Positions 12,266-25,010 of a DNA stretch of 64,000 nt are shown here, in pieces. Below the pieces are notes generated by a model. That model was not told the DNA's origin and searched no databases. It saw only the letters and a program-made list of their open reading frames with translations. The stretch covers positions 89,209,451 to 89,273,450 of the forward strand of contig NC_037668.1 of NCBI RefSeq assembly GCF_003255815.1, written 5' to 3'. This stretch comes from Theropithecus gelada. Its lineage: Eukaryota; Chordata; Mammalia; Primates; Cercopithecidae. How positions within the stretch are numbered: the first letter of the stretch is position 1; the number at the start of each line of letters is the position of its first letter. The position numbers were made by a program, and so were the translations under genes.

Positions 12266-13844
12266 CTGCTACATATGCATCCATCTAGTCTAGAAGCTCC
12301 ACACTGAACATTAATTACCTATCTAGAGTAAGGCTGGCTGGCCTTTACTTCCTTCTCTTTGCCCTGTGTTACCTGAGTGTACCTCCGAGCCCCCAGCATT
12401 CTCCAGTGCAGATAATGGTGTATCAGATTAGTCTGCCTTGCTGCTGCGTCAAGACCCAGATCAATTTATTGACTCTGCTAGAGTGGCTGGTACAGTAATT
12501 GTTACAAGAGAAGAATAGAAAGTGAGAACGTGTACACGTGAAAGATAAAAATGACGTTTTGTTCTCTCCTGCCCCCTCCCCCGCTTTTTTGCCTCATAGA
12601 TCTTTATGTGTTTACACAGCAGAGAGCACTTTACTTAAGTTAATCAGCTCCTTCTACATTATTAATTGTGACAGGGTGCCACATGACAGGATGAGTATTA
12701 TGGGAAACATCGATCTCACTCCGATGGTGTGGACCTGAGCAGGTTTGGTATTCCTCTCCCTGTCTTGCTGCTTTGGGGTCCCATCAAATCACATTTCCCT
12801 GATTGACAACACAGAATACCTCCCATCAATACGATTGATTTTGTGAAAAGGACAAGGAACATTTTTCAACTGGAGAGAGATGAATTGTGGTTATGGGAAA
12901 GAGAGCATCTCAGAAATCTTTCAGGTTAGAAGCCTGAATTGGGAACTAAGGTATTATTGTCATCCCAAACACAAGCGTAATTTGTACCCCCTGAAACATG
13001 ATATTAGGAGAAACTTATTACAAGTGAAAAATAGACTTAGTGGAGGCCAGCAATGAACCTGAGGACATAATGGCTGTTTTTAAAAGGCCACCTGCTAATT
13101 TTTTTGTGAGGAATTTTTGGTTAAGTGCACATCTTTGAAAGACATTTCATTAAAGTTCAACTTTCATGGCTTATACCTGTAGACCCTAACATAAATCCTG
13201 TGTGAACGGACAAAACTGAGTGGGTGTCATTTGTGACCTGGAAATAAAAGGTCAACCATTGAATTTATAGCTTTTTTAGTGAAAAGAACATAAAGATTCC
13301 TGCCAACTGGAGTCAATCCATATTTTAATGTTTCCTAGTTAAGATTATAAAATCAAAGGGATTAGGATCGTGCTGCTCAGTGAAGGTCAAAAATTAAATG
13401 TGATGGGCTAAGTGTCATTCCCATGGGGCAGAAGTTAATATTTCAAAAACCATTTCTACCACTGGCAGTCAAGAAATGAATTGTCCATGATCATTAACCA
13501 AGTTAAGGGGAATCCCACTATCATTACTAAATTTAATGATGATTATTATACTAATCAACTATATTATTAAATTACTCTGCTGTTCTGTAATGTCCCCAAA
13601 CAGTAATAGTGAATTGATTGCTACAAATAGTTCTCATATACAGTTGAGAACAAGTTGAGATGGAGGATCATGGATGAAGGCCTCCTTTTGAGGAAAGAAG
13701 TTGTGACTATTTTATGGATAACAGTGAGAGTGTAGAATGTTCTTTTAAGATGAAGAGTGAGTGGCACTACAGACCTGTTATTAAGTATAATTCATCAGTA
13801 CATGTTTTTTTAAATACAAAAAAAGAACATGTATTTCTCTTTAT

Positions 13845-13864
13845 TGTGTGTGTGTGTGTGTGTG
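13845..13864. repeat. (TG)n microsatellite
   Basis: Ten TG units run directly into a T-tract and a CTTTC/TTTTC pyrimidine-rich stretch up to about 13930. On the + strand this resembles a strong 3' splice-site-like polypyrimidine region, but no exon follows. Confidence 0.9.
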
Positions 13865-14535
13865 TTTTTTTTTTCTCTTTCAGATTTTTGTATCATCCTC
13901 CCTACCTTTTTTTTTCTTTTCTTTTCTTTGGGAAAAAAGAACGTCTATTTTGCCAGATTCCTTTTTCCACAAATTTTTTGAGCTCTGAATACTGTCTACT
14001 TTGGATTTTTATGAAGAGGGAAGAAAGGATATTTAAATGTCTTTATATGATGACTCAGACACATGTGCCCTGTACCATTTTCAAATCCATTTTAAGACGC
14101 CAGTATTTTTCAAAGTTTTAGAATACAGTACACTGAAGCTGGTAATTTCCTTAAAGATTATCTACTCCAGACTCCCGTCATTTTTCAGATACAGCTTTAA
14201 GAATATTTTGGAATAAAGTTCATATCATTTTAATAAAGTAGCACCTCCAAATAAGAGGGCCAAAGCCTGGGGAACTGAAACAACTTGCAAGGCCCCAAAG
14301 CTAATCAGAGACAGAGCAGGACTGAAATGCAGGGACCTGCCATGAGTGAAGGAAGGGACTAGTGGTTTAATATGTGGCTTAGAAAATGGGAGCATGGTTT
14401 CCATTTTACAAAGGTGTTTTATAAAAGCCCAATATCCATTAGACTGACTCAAATGCATTGGAATTCCAAGAAACAAATGCATGTAATTCAGAAGTTCACT
14501 TTGCAGGATTTACTTTCATAGACTGCCATGCAGGG

Positions 14536-14562
14536 GTGTGTGTGTGTGTGTGTGTGTGTGTA
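14536..14562. repeat. (GT)n microsatellite
   Basis: About thirteen uninterrupted GT units. No other structure is seen next to it. Confidence 0.95.
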
Positions 14563-17500
14563 ACCTGTGCTTCTGTCTATGCTCCTGGACAGCTTTTTGT
14601 TGCATATTTTTCTATCTTCTGATCTTCACAGTGCAGACAAAGGTCAAAATTCCCATCTACCTTCACAGGCAAACACTTTAAAGTGCTTCTACATGAGGCA
14701 GGTCGTAGGGAGGACCTTTGATTTAAAGTTCAGCATTTACATTTGTAATTTTGACTAATTTCTGTGCTAGCATTAATTAAATTGAAATTATTTAATTAGA
14801 ATAAAACTAAAATTGATCATTAGGATTAATTTAACCTGATAGGCTTTGTGTGCCTTTCTAGACAAATATTATGAAATATAGTGATAATGAAGCAGTGAGA
14901 GGTATAATTTCACATCTTATAATGACTTTAGTATCCACCAGTTGTTCTCTCTGATATCTGGATAGTGCTGAATATTGCTCTTTGTTACATCATTACTATT
15001 TAGCTAGGGCCACGCTGTATCTCTCAGTTGGCCACTTCCCAAATATTTTTTTCCTGTCTTGAAGTCTAAAGATGTACCAAACTCCCTTCACACCACCCCC
15101 ATATTAACATCATTGTTCCCTTTCCCCCACCCCCACCGTCTTCCAGGAAGGCGGTTTGCTTGGCTCATCCCTTGGGCTTTGCATCACAGTGACCTTTGTA
15201 AGCCAACAACTGCTGGATGAAACTCCTTATGGAATTTGCTAATGCTCCTCAGCCCTGGGGTCAATACTGTCAAATCTGGACTGTCCCCTTGCACCCCTTC
15301 CTGGCTGCTTGCTTTGAGTCAGAAGCAGGCACAGAATGAAGCCCCAACGAGGGATGCCAGGCTCTGAGTAGGTAACTGTAAGCGGGTAGAGGACAGAAGC
15401 GTTGCTCCTCCTGGTGCCGGATTCACTTCCAGGAAATAGTTTCCCCTCTTCATCACACACCTTCCACATAGCTTGATCAAGCAAGCACGCTTCCAAAGTT
15501 GGTGCCCTCTGTTTCTTAAAAAAGATTACAGGTGAATGAAACTACTGTTTTACCAGAAGAATCAACATAAATGAAATGAGATTAGCTCTGAATCTGCCTA
15601 CCCACACATGAACAAGTGTGAAACACTTTGAACTATCAACTATTAAATCAACTAAAAAATTATTTTGTCTTCAAAACCATTAGGATCCACGTGGATAAAT
15701 TAAATCCTCAGGAAAATCTGCAAACCATTTTAAGTTTCAAATTTCTCCTGTTCACCATTTTGTCAGAGTTGCTTAAAAAAAAAAAGTAACATTAGCAGTT
15801 ATGTTTAATAGGCTTCCTATAGCAGCCATTATTGGCAGGGGTCCAAAGGATAGCGGAAAATGAACCAAAGTTTGATAGATATTTCTGAAAAAGAAAGAAG
15901 AAAAAATACACAAAAGAAAGAACACATGATTTTCAGTCATTTGGAGTTGACTGACCAATGAGAAATTATCTCTTAGGCAAATTATCTTCTTTCTGGAAAT
16001 CAGCCAATCAGTCCTGGCTAAAGGCTGAGAAACTCTTAAGAGTTGCAAGCCCCAATTCCACCCAATCACTGTAACTAAACTGCTGCTCCCAAAGAAACCA
16101 TTTTTATCATCCATTTCTGCAGAACATCCTCTAAATGGATTCTTCTTTCCTTCATGTCCTTATCCAGTAAGAGGAACCTTCTGATTTTTGCAGCAGAGGG
16201 TTTTATTTAGAAGCATATTCACATTTATTTGGTTTTAGAAAACGCTTAATGTTTTTTAGCGTTGAGCTAGGTTGAGTTCAGGGGATTGAGAAAAAAGACT
16301 AAAAGCTTTGCATGTAGCTAGCATGCTCATGCTATTATTGAACTTTATGCAAGAAAAGTGACGGCTCAGTATTGAACTGGGTTAAGAAAAGGCCATGATC
16401 TAGCACATGAAGATGAGGTTTCTGTCTTCCCCCAAGACAGAGAGGAATCCCCTTCCCCCACCCCAACAACTCCAAAAATAAAAAAGCATCAGCTCTGCAT
16501 TACAGTCCTATTAGGAGACAAAACACATGTATTAGTTCATTTCATCCTTACAAACACCATGCTAGCAAGGTGGTCTTCATCCCTTCTTAGCAGAGGTGCA
16601 AACTGAGATCCAGATTCACCACACACTCCTAGTCCATCCACACCCAGCCATGCAGTTGCTTCTCTGAACCCCCCTACCGTAGTGCTTACTCTTGAACTAT
16701 TTGTCTGACTCATCACACGTCACTCTGCAGGGATGCAGCTGCTGAATCTGGGTACTGGGGATGCCACAACCTACAGTTTTGCCGGGTATGCTCACCTATC
16801 AGGAAAGGACTGCTCCAGTATGAAAAGATGCTATAAAGTAGCTCTTGAGCATTGCCCTGAGGTTACAGTTACTATTAGCATCATTGATTTATTACTGCTG
16901 AACCTACTTTCTTGCTATTATAGATAAACTCCGATTCAGAGAGAAGTTGAGAAGCAGAGTCCTTGGTCCTCTGTCTCCTATGCCCTTTCCATTTCTGCCC
17001 GTGAAGATGATGGCTGCTTTCTCTGAACTCTTGGACCCTTGCTTAGCAACAAGATTGAGTCTTAATTTCAATAAGCCAGGAAATCATCTCTCTCCAGATT
17101 GGTTCCCTGTGGGCATCTGAGAACCCCCTTCAGTGCTTCCTGCTTCTAAATGAAAAATAGCCATTTCTTCCTCTCCAATGCACCTTTATTGGCCGGAAAA
17201 TCCCTGAGATCTTTTTGACCTCAAAAACCTCTTAGGTTTAGGATCTTTTTTGGACTGGGTACATTTCTCTTCATAACTTAATCTTCAAGGCAGAAAAACA
17301 ATTTAAGCAAACCCTAGTTTTAATATTTGAAGAGAATCAATGTGCATTGACCATTTCCACAGAAAGCTGAAAATCATTGCACAGAAATTTTAAGTCATGG
17401 CCACGAGATTCTAGAATCTACATCTAGAAGCCATTGCTCACTTTTCAACTATAATGTTAACTAGAATGCCTTTTAGGGAAAATTAAGAAGCTACAGTTCT

Positions 17501-18281
17501 CTTGGCCCCTGCCCTGCCTTTCTCTCTGTCTTTCTTTGTCTCTGGAGTAGACCTGAGGAAACTTTTAATACTAACGAGAACTTGGTGCCGCGTAGCCTCT
17601 GAGTCTGAAATGCCTGAGAAAGCAGTCCAGATTCCAACTGTAAAACATTCCTTCACCAAGCCTTGGAAACTAGCATACAGAGGCCGGCAGAGTTCAGAGG
17701 GAACACATGTAAATGAGACTCCGTTATAAACTCCTGAGTAGTTTAAACCTGAACTTGAACTTGTAAACATGTTCCTTGAGAACAATACAGAAAGGTTGAT
17801 GCAGTAGAACAGGAAGTCATATTTTAGCTCAGACGTTTTGCTCCTAATTTAAAAGAAGGAAAATATCTTAAAGTATTCCTTAATTGAACTGTCTTCTAGA
17901 ATAGCACAAATTGGCATGTCTGCAAGATTTTTGGTATTGCAGAGTCAGAATGGAAGTGTATATGTATATATATCATTTGAACTTACCACCATTCTTGCAA
18001 AATAAACAATAGAATTTCCTATCCATATGGTGATTTAACAAGAGGATATTTAAAGAGCCTGTCAATATATAATAGTCATGCCATCTGTAATTGATTTTAT
18101 TAATTGATAATAAAGTGACAATAGAGGTGTGGGACTGTTTCAAACTAGCACTGTGTGTGTGTATATTCGGAGTTTGTTCCCAAATCTCAGTTACTGGTAG
18201 AGCACTACCAAGTGGAATTTATCAGAAAACAAAGTGAGAATGAGTTTGTACGCATGCTCAATTTTATAAAACACATTTGTG

Positions 18282-18596
18282 GGCCGGGCGCGGTGGCTCA
18301 CGCCTGTAATCCCAGCACTTTGGGAGGCCGAGGCGGGTGGATCACAAGGTCAGAAGATTGAGACCATCCTGGCTAACACGGTGAAACCCCGTCTCTACTA
18401 AAAATACAAAACAATTAGCCGAGCGCGGTGGTGGTGGCGGGCGCCTGTAGTCCCAGCTACTCGGGAGGCTGAGGCAGGAGAATGGCATGAACCTGGGAGG
18501 CGGAGCTTGCCGTGAGCTGAGATCGCGCCACTGCGCTCCAGCCTGGGCGACAGAGCGAGACTCTGTCTCAAAAAAAAAAAAAAAAAAAAAAAAAAA
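18282..18596 (+). mobile_element. AluY, full length
   Basis: This is a complete Alu dimer on the + strand, starting GGCCGGGCGCGGTGGCTCAC with an A-rich middle linker, a right arm and a 27-A tail. The text GGCGGAGCTTGC in the right arm and the left-arm GATCACAAGGTCAG are AluY hallmarks. The flanks carry an imperfect target-site duplication (ACACATTTGTG before, ACACATTCGTG after). It is the only Alu in the first 37.6 kb, and it inserted by L1-driven retrotransposition. Confidence 0.97.
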
Positions 18597-19572
18597 CACA
18601 CATTCGTGAATCAGTCTTCAATAATCTTTGCTTGTGAGATCTCCATCTCAGAAGTCACTACTAAAAAGGTAAAAAATAAATTAAATTGTCTGTGTTAGAA
18701 TGATATTACCTGCCGCCAAGAAGCATAGATCCCTGACAGGGAAGCCAAGTAGCTGTGCCAATCACACATGCTATGTACAGTCCAGGTTGTTAGGAAGGCC
18801 CTTCACGGAGACCGTCAATGCTATAGGATCTTCACCTTGCACAAATCCCAACCACAACCCCATCACCCCATCAGAAAGCCTCCCCCTCATATCCCCTGGA
18901 AATATTTGGGAGGAATCTAATTGTTTGTAGCAATGAATATTGCTTAGTTGTAAATTTAATCTACAAATTTAGAAGGAAATAAATCTGAACATAAAAAGCA
19001 TTTGCTGTTTCAGCATTAAAAAAAAAAAAATTACTGTCATTTGAAACTGCAAACTCTCCCATGTGGGTTTGTTTTGCAAGTCACGTCCTAACAAAGACAA
19101 GTTTTGTTGCCATAAAACCCTAAATCCTACCACATCCTCAGAAGCAGGAGAAAAGTATTGCTCACTGGTTCCGGGTTTGGGCTTTTAGGATAATACACAG
19201 AGCTATGACTGCGCAGAGGGAAATTGTTCGGTTTTTATCCAGGGTTGTTGGTTCAGATGAAACCCTGACACACACAAACCTCCCATCTAGATCATATCAG
19301 TGCCTCACATAATTATGCTCCTTACATTTTAGGTCAGTATCTGAAAGTCATTTTGTGTTTTTATTTTTTCCCTCAAATGCTGTGATAACTAGTATCCTGA
19401 GGCCTGTTTTGCAGAATAGTTAAAGTTGGATCCCTGACTCGCTACAGACTAGGATTTAGATCTCTGACTCCATGATCTGACTTTTTCCATAGGCAAGTTC
19501 ATTCTGACCTCAATGAAAGATAGGAACAGTTTTACCTCTGCCAGTATCCCATCTACCCTGTGAACGATTCAA

Positions 19573-19603
<31 letters not shown>

Positions 19604-20399
19604 CACACAACAACAACAACAATGATTTCTGGCACCAGTGATATCTAAAAGCAGGTGTTCCTAGAAGGTAAAGAAAGGCATAGCAACAAGATCTTGTAGT
19701 ATCCTTAGAGAGGTCTGGTGAAGTTCAGGCCCCTCAGCAAGCCAGTGACTGAACTGGGACTTGAACCAGGCCACCAGACCCACAGTCCAGTGCTCAGTGA
19801 CATCTCACTGTACTCTCACTATCTTTTCTCATGAAAATGAAAACGAAGACGCCACAATTTCCTTTGCATTCTCTCCAAATGCTGCCTGTATGTCTTGTTT
19901 CCTTGGCTCACAACAGAAGCCTTCCAGGGCTTGTGGTTTGCAGCTCAAGGCCTTCTTCACTTCCTCTTAATCCTTAGGGACTGTTGGTCTGCATGGCCTG
20001 GGAGAGAGTAGGGGTCTGTCCTGATTCCTGCACAGGGATTAAACACAAGTGGAGAGGGAGGGAGACACTAACCTGAGGGGTGGGAGGGGATAGAGAATGG
20101 AACTGGAAAGACCAGGAATGGTGGACAGGGGAGAATTAAAGAAGTAAGGAGCAGACTCGTGCCAGGGCTTGAGCATGGAAGTGCCTGCTGGGGTGGAGAA
20201 GTCTAAAGGTGGCAGATGCTATCCAGTGTCTGAAGGGCTTCTTGGCTGGAAAGGTTAGTTTGGGAATTCATTTCTGGCAAGAGGCCAGATCTTCTGGCAT
20301 ACTATTGCAGGATGTATCTGGGAGAATTTTTGAAATAACTGGACTTTTTACTTCAATGTTATTTTCACTCCAACGGGACTTTATCTTCCTGCACAATCC
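18597..20399. other. Intronic sequence, mostly unrecognised
   Basis: No gene or large repeat is seen. A short antisense MIR-like piece lies near 19735-19800 (AAGCCAGTGACTGAACTGGG, then ACTTGAACCAGG). A compound simple repeat is listed separately. Confidence 0.5.
19571..19622. repeat. Compound (A)n(CA)n(CAA)n microsatellite
   Basis: Nineteen As pass into about ten CA units and then about five CAA units. The graded A, AC, AAC composition is typical of repeats born in a poly(A) tract. Confidence 0.95.
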
Positions 20400-22050
20400 A
20401 CACTAAGGTCTCCGCGATCGATAGGCTCTCAACCTGAGTCATGTTTGGGAAGAGCAGGAGCGAGGAGGCACGCCGTGGAATGATTATTACAATGTGGCCA
20501 CGCTCTGCTGAGCTCCGGCCTCCACTCCCACGCCTCTCTTTTTAAACAAGAAAGGTTACCTCCCTGGGCCACCATTGGGCCAACCCCAAGTGTGACTGTC
20601 TGCACTTGTTAGACAACAGGCATTTAATTAAAATTGGAATCCGATGTGTAGAAAACATACATTTTTTCATTTCATAGCTCCCCAGGAAGTCCTATTCCCT
20701 TCCTTCCCCACTCTCCTCGACTCTCCCCCTGCCAAAAAATTTAAAAAAAAAAAAAAATGCGAAGGAAAAGATTATTTTAATGTGAAAATCAAAAATTACA
20801 AAGGGCTAGGCTGCTTCTTTATTTTTTGCCTTTGGGGGAGACATTAGCCAATCAGAAAGCCTGTATTGTGTCTTCAGACCAGGAGCCAGCTTTTTTATGG
20901 CTAACTTCCCATATGGAAAAGGGTTTGTCCCATTTCAGGGCATTAAAATACAGCGTTTAATGAATTTGCAACTGAAAACTTTTATCTTGCTCTTATGCGA
21001 TAGAAAGTGTGGCCTGTCTTCTGATATTTGTTGGACTTTGTGGAATCAATAAATGCAAAGAAACAGATAATAAACATGAGGCCCGAGTGGAAAAATAAAG
21101 CCGCGAAACCCCCTCGCCACTGCATTTTCCGCAGCAGAGCCATCTACTGCACTGTCTGGGCTCCACCCAGAAAATCCGGCAGTGCCATCATGACCAAATA
21201 GATAGGAACTCTGGACAATTTCATTGGGTCATTGTCCCCTTAATCTCCACGCTGCACCTCAGATCTCAAGCAGCTTCCGTGGCGCGGGCTCAATTTAATG
21301 GATAGAATCTATTTTTCATGAAAAAGCAGGAAATAAGCTGTCTCTTTCATAAAAAGATTTACAAAATGTAATCATTGTTGAAATATTCCCTTTGAACTGC
21401 CGTGTCCACGGGGGTCTCCGGCTCCCAGAGTCGTGCTTCATTAGAACCCCGTCATAAGCGGCTCCAGAAGGGCAGGTACGCTGGTGGTGCCCGGCTTTGA
21501 TGTCTTGAATGAATGAAAGAAAAGCACAATAAAAAAGAGCTGTTGATCAAGCATAAAATACTCTTTAAGCTGACAGAATAGCAGCGTTAACACACCCTAA
21601 GCTGCTTTTAGTTTTTCCCTTTTTTCCTCACATTTTCCTGTGCTTTGTGTACAGTGGGGGTTTGTATTTTATAAGAAGTCTCTGATCTATGTAGTATGCC
21701 ATTCGCTAACAAAAACCAAAATAGGATTGTTTCTGTCCCACTTGGTTGCCTGACTACTCCCTCCCTTCCTCCCCTTTTCTCCTCACCCCCAACCTCCAAG
21801 GCGTGCAGTTTAGCCTTGCAACGCAAGAGCCCAAATGCCTTTCATAAACTTGAGCCAATTCCTTTTGTGTTGTTGGTTTCGCCGCTCTGATTTTAATATC
21901 GCAATTAAAGACAGATTTTTATTTTCTCAAGAACTTTCTCTTGCAACTGGGGAAATGGAATTGACACAGCTGCTACTTTTAACTAAGAAATTATGTCATT
22001 AAATAAGAGAAAGCCACCTTGTAGAGCGATTTGCTTTCCCGGGGACTTGA
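20400..22050. promoter_or_regulatory. Candidate conserved intronic regulatory block
   Basis: This 1.6 kb contains no recognisable repeat and has several scattered CpGs in otherwise CpG-poor DNA (CCGCGATCGATAGG, CACGCCGTGG, AAAGCCGCGAAACC, GTCATAAGCGG). It mixes AT-rich homeodomain-like cores with CCAAT (AGCCAATCAG at about 20847) and SOX-like cores. Such texture is typical of deeply conserved noncoding elements near developmental transcription factor genes. This is inference from composition only; no alignment was possible. If functional it would act as an enhancer of NFIA from its last intron. Confidence 0.4.
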
Positions 22051-22139
22051 GGTCTCACATGGACCCTAAGGCCCCAGAAACCTTTTACAGTGAGAGAACC
22101 CAGCTACTCTGGCTTCCTGGTTGTCTGTAGTAACCCCTA

Positions 22140-22310
22140 GCCAGGCTTTTAATCCGCACAAAAACTGATAAAGTTGTTACCTCCATTTCCTGGAGTCTAA
22201 AACTGAGACCTAGTGATGCTAACTTGCCTAAGGTAGTATCTAACTAGTTCATAATGGTGCCAGGATTTTTGTCATTCGGACCCCAGAGTCCTGGCTCTTA
22301 CAGCTGTGCA
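22140..22310 (-). repeat. MIR SINE remnant
   Basis: Antisense MIR order is seen: TGTTACCTCCATTTCCTG, AAAACTGAGACC, AACTTGCCTAAGGTAGTATC and CCAGAGTCCTGGCTCTTACA. Confidence 0.7.
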
Positions 22311-23754
22311 CGCAGCTCTCTAGTAAGATTTTGAAGCAAATGCAGGTGGGCCAGAGTGCAATGTTTAATCCAGCAGTCTTTGATTTCATGAGGTAAACGG
22401 TTACTTGATGAAAAATGGAAAGGAAGGGAGACCAAAAGAAAAATGTACTTGGTGGTAAGAGAGACACTAGGGCAAGCTGGAATCTCGTGGAAGATTCGGA
22501 CTCTGGATGAACAGTCAAAATAATTGGATTCTGTATGCACTCTCAAGGTTTGGAGGTACTGGATGGCTTATTGGGTAAAAAGATTAGTGTTTTCCCGTCT
22601 TGAGGTTTGAACCAAAACGGAGGTCTTGGCTGGGAGCAGCACAGTCATTCTCCAGGGATCAGTGGTTTGGACAACTCCTCTGAGCTTGTAGTAAGTAGGC
22701 AGCAGTCCATGTTACAAAACTATTGCACATGCTACTGACGCAGTTGGCCGCAGTTGGCCCCGTTGCAACAACTCTCCCATCGAAACTGCCTGGAGTGGCT
22801 TGTGGAGACTTGTGTCCCTCGAGGGAGAGTGTCTGTCATTTGGGGAGACATGGTCATGTGGCATGAGCATGCTAGAAGTCATCCATCCAGATGCCTTGCT
22901 TTGCACTTGTTGGGGTGACTGACACCAGGCTTTGAGAACCTCGGATACAGCTTGTTCTTCCTTCCCTCCTTTATTTATTTAACAGTATTTATTACATGCC
23001 TACCCTGGCATCCCTTAGATAGCCAGCTTGCCTGGGATGAAAACAGGTAATTAAACTTTAGCAACTGTGACAGAGGAGAATCCTGAGGGTAAAGGCCCCA
23101 AGAAGACCCCTCTGAAGAAGGAACATCTCATCTTAGAACCCAGGGACTAGCAAGCATTAGCAAAGCCAAGGAGAGGGAAAGCCTGAGCCCTGGCCTGGCA
23201 GGGAGGAAGCATTTGGCTTTGGGGGATCTGGAAAAGTTTAAGGCAACACAAGTGTTGAGGACAAGTGGTGAAAAGATAAGGCCACAAAGGTGCCTGGGGC
23301 CAGTCCCGGCCCATTACTGTTTTAATAGTTTTCTGTACAATAAACAAGTCTTGGTTCGGAGTTACTGAAAACAGACTTTCTTTAATTAAGAAAATAAAAT
23401 CAGGCAAGAAAAATGATTACAGAGATCAAAGCCTAAGGCTGGCAGTACCAGTAACTAACACCTGTGTACAGCATGACCCCCTTTTCAGAAGAAACCAGTG
23501 TAAATCACTGCTGCCTCTTACGAATACAGAATGGTCCTCACAAGACTCTGAGGTTCCCAGGACAGGGACTGGCTTGCTTGAAGTCACACTGCTGGTCAGT
23601 GGAAAAGGCGACACCAATCCTGAGTCCTTCGGACACTGGATACTGGGCATCGTTCATTGCCAAAAGTTTACAAAATCCTATTGGGAGAAAAGCAGGCTGG
23701 CTCTCTGGTATCATTTAGGGTCTAGAATCTAGCCCCTGCTTCCTGATAGACAAG
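22311..23754. other. Intronic sequence, nothing recognised
   Basis: I see no exon, RNA gene or nameable repeat in this interval. The several short overlapping open frames on both strands show no domain pattern. Confidence 0.55.
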
Positions 23755-23870
23755 AAAGTCCTTCAGGACAGGGACTATATTTTACTCATTATATCCACAG
23801 AGCCAGCGTACATAGCACCTAGCACATAGAAGGCCCTTAGTGCTTATTGAATGAGTGAATAAATGCTCCC
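23755..23870 (+). repeat. L2 3'-end fragment
   Basis: The text AGGACAGGGACTATATTTTA, CTCATTATATCCACAGAGCC, AGCACCTAGCACATAGAAGG and TGCTTATTGAATGAGTGAAT is the classic 3' terminus of a LINE-2 element in sense orientation. Confidence 0.85.
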
Positions 23871-24779
23871 AAATGGTTTATGCGAATGTGAGAAACTTGC
23901 AGTCCGCTCAGAGGCCCCGTCCACTTCCATCATATTGAGATGGGGAGAAGAGACTACCCGGCTTTTGGCTGATTTGCCAGGGACAACTCATTTGGGCTCA
24001 ACAGTAGACTTGAGTCCATCCACACAAGTGCGGGAAGCCAAAAATGACCCACTGGAGCAGTGTGACCCAGCAAAGCTAGCGCCTCCCCAGGAGAGAATGC
24101 ACAGCAGTGACAGCAGCTCCTGGAGTCTTGGCTTATTGGTTGGCTGAGCCTCTTTGGGGGCTGATGAGGAGCTGGGCCTGCAGGGTGCAGGGAGGCCAGC
24201 CTGTGTTTGCACGTTTCCGTTTTCTGCGTGTGAATGTCCTCAAATAACCCACCTTGCCTGCAGAAGAAAGCCAAGTGTCACACCCAGTGCTGGATTCCAC
24301 ATTAACAACCTCCTTCCGCAGTGTTCAACTTTGCCCTTGAGGCCTTTTGTTTAAGCTTTTAATCTGAAAAACAGATTCTGCTGCATCACAGTCCTCTCTG
24401 CCCTCTCTGCCCCTGCCACCCTAGCACTCTCTGCTCCTTTTGGGGGGTAAAGTAAAATAGAAAATAGAAAACATGTTTCTCAGACATTTTTCTTTTTCCT
24501 CTAGAATGTGCATCCTGCCCTGTTAGTAAAAAGAGGATGTAAAAAGCCTTTTAAAATGTTGTTGCACACATTGGAGCATTTGTTGTTAACTCAGGGGTTG
24601 AGGCCATGGTCCTCATCAGCTGTGTCTTCGGCAGCCCCATGACCACATTTTGGAAGATGGCCCGCGTGTTCTGATTGCTCTCTGTGAGGCGTAAGAAATG
24701 GAAGAGATTGGCACCGTCAGAGGTACCTTCTGCCATTTGAGGCTTCCTGTTTAGGATGCAGTCGGATAGATATTGTTTA
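23871..24779. other. Intronic sequence, nothing recognised
   Basis: The stretch is somewhat GC-richer than its neighbours (23.9-24.3 kb) and opens several short frames on both strands. None looks like a protein, and no repeat is recognised. Confidence 0.5.
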
Positions 24780-25010
24780 TGGTTCATAAAACCCGACTAC
24801 TGTGAGTATTCCAGAATCCCAGCGGAATGGGATTCGAACTTTCATGGAGCCGTAAATTAACGGGCGGCAAGTGTGATAAAACTCCTCAGAGAACTGTGAG
24901 GGGGAAAAAGTCGCGCTGCAATGGTTAAATGAAATTTTATAAGCACATTCAGTGTGGAGCTGTTTTGCATTACATGACTTGAATACCTTAGAGACGCCAC
25001 ATCTGCAGGC
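24780..25010. promoter_or_regulatory. Candidate conserved noncoding element
   Basis: The block has an unusual concentration of CpGs in an AT-rich repeat-free setting (AACCGTCG-like spacing such as CCCGACTACTG, ATTCGAACTTTC, GAGCCGTAAATTAACGGGCG and AAAAGTCGCGCTGC). CpGs decay fast in unconstrained primate DNA, so their survival suggests constraint. No coding frame runs through it. Function as an enhancer is inferred. Confidence 0.3.

Larger units (their letters stand above)
11576..18280. other. Intronic sequence with three dinucleotide tracts
   Basis: No exon or large repeat is recognised in this 6.7 kb. Simple repeats are (CA)n at 12243-12265, (TG)n at 13845-13864 and (GT)n at 14536-14562. 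A run of TAATTA-type homeodomain cores lies at about 14768-14840. Weak MIR-like traces occur near 16520-16640. Confidence 0.5.

Noticed and set aside
13864..13930. Strong polypyrimidine tract followed by CAG as a possible extra NFIA acceptor
   Set aside because: No coding frame compatible with NFIA and no donor of plausible context follows; the tract adjoins a TG microsatellite.
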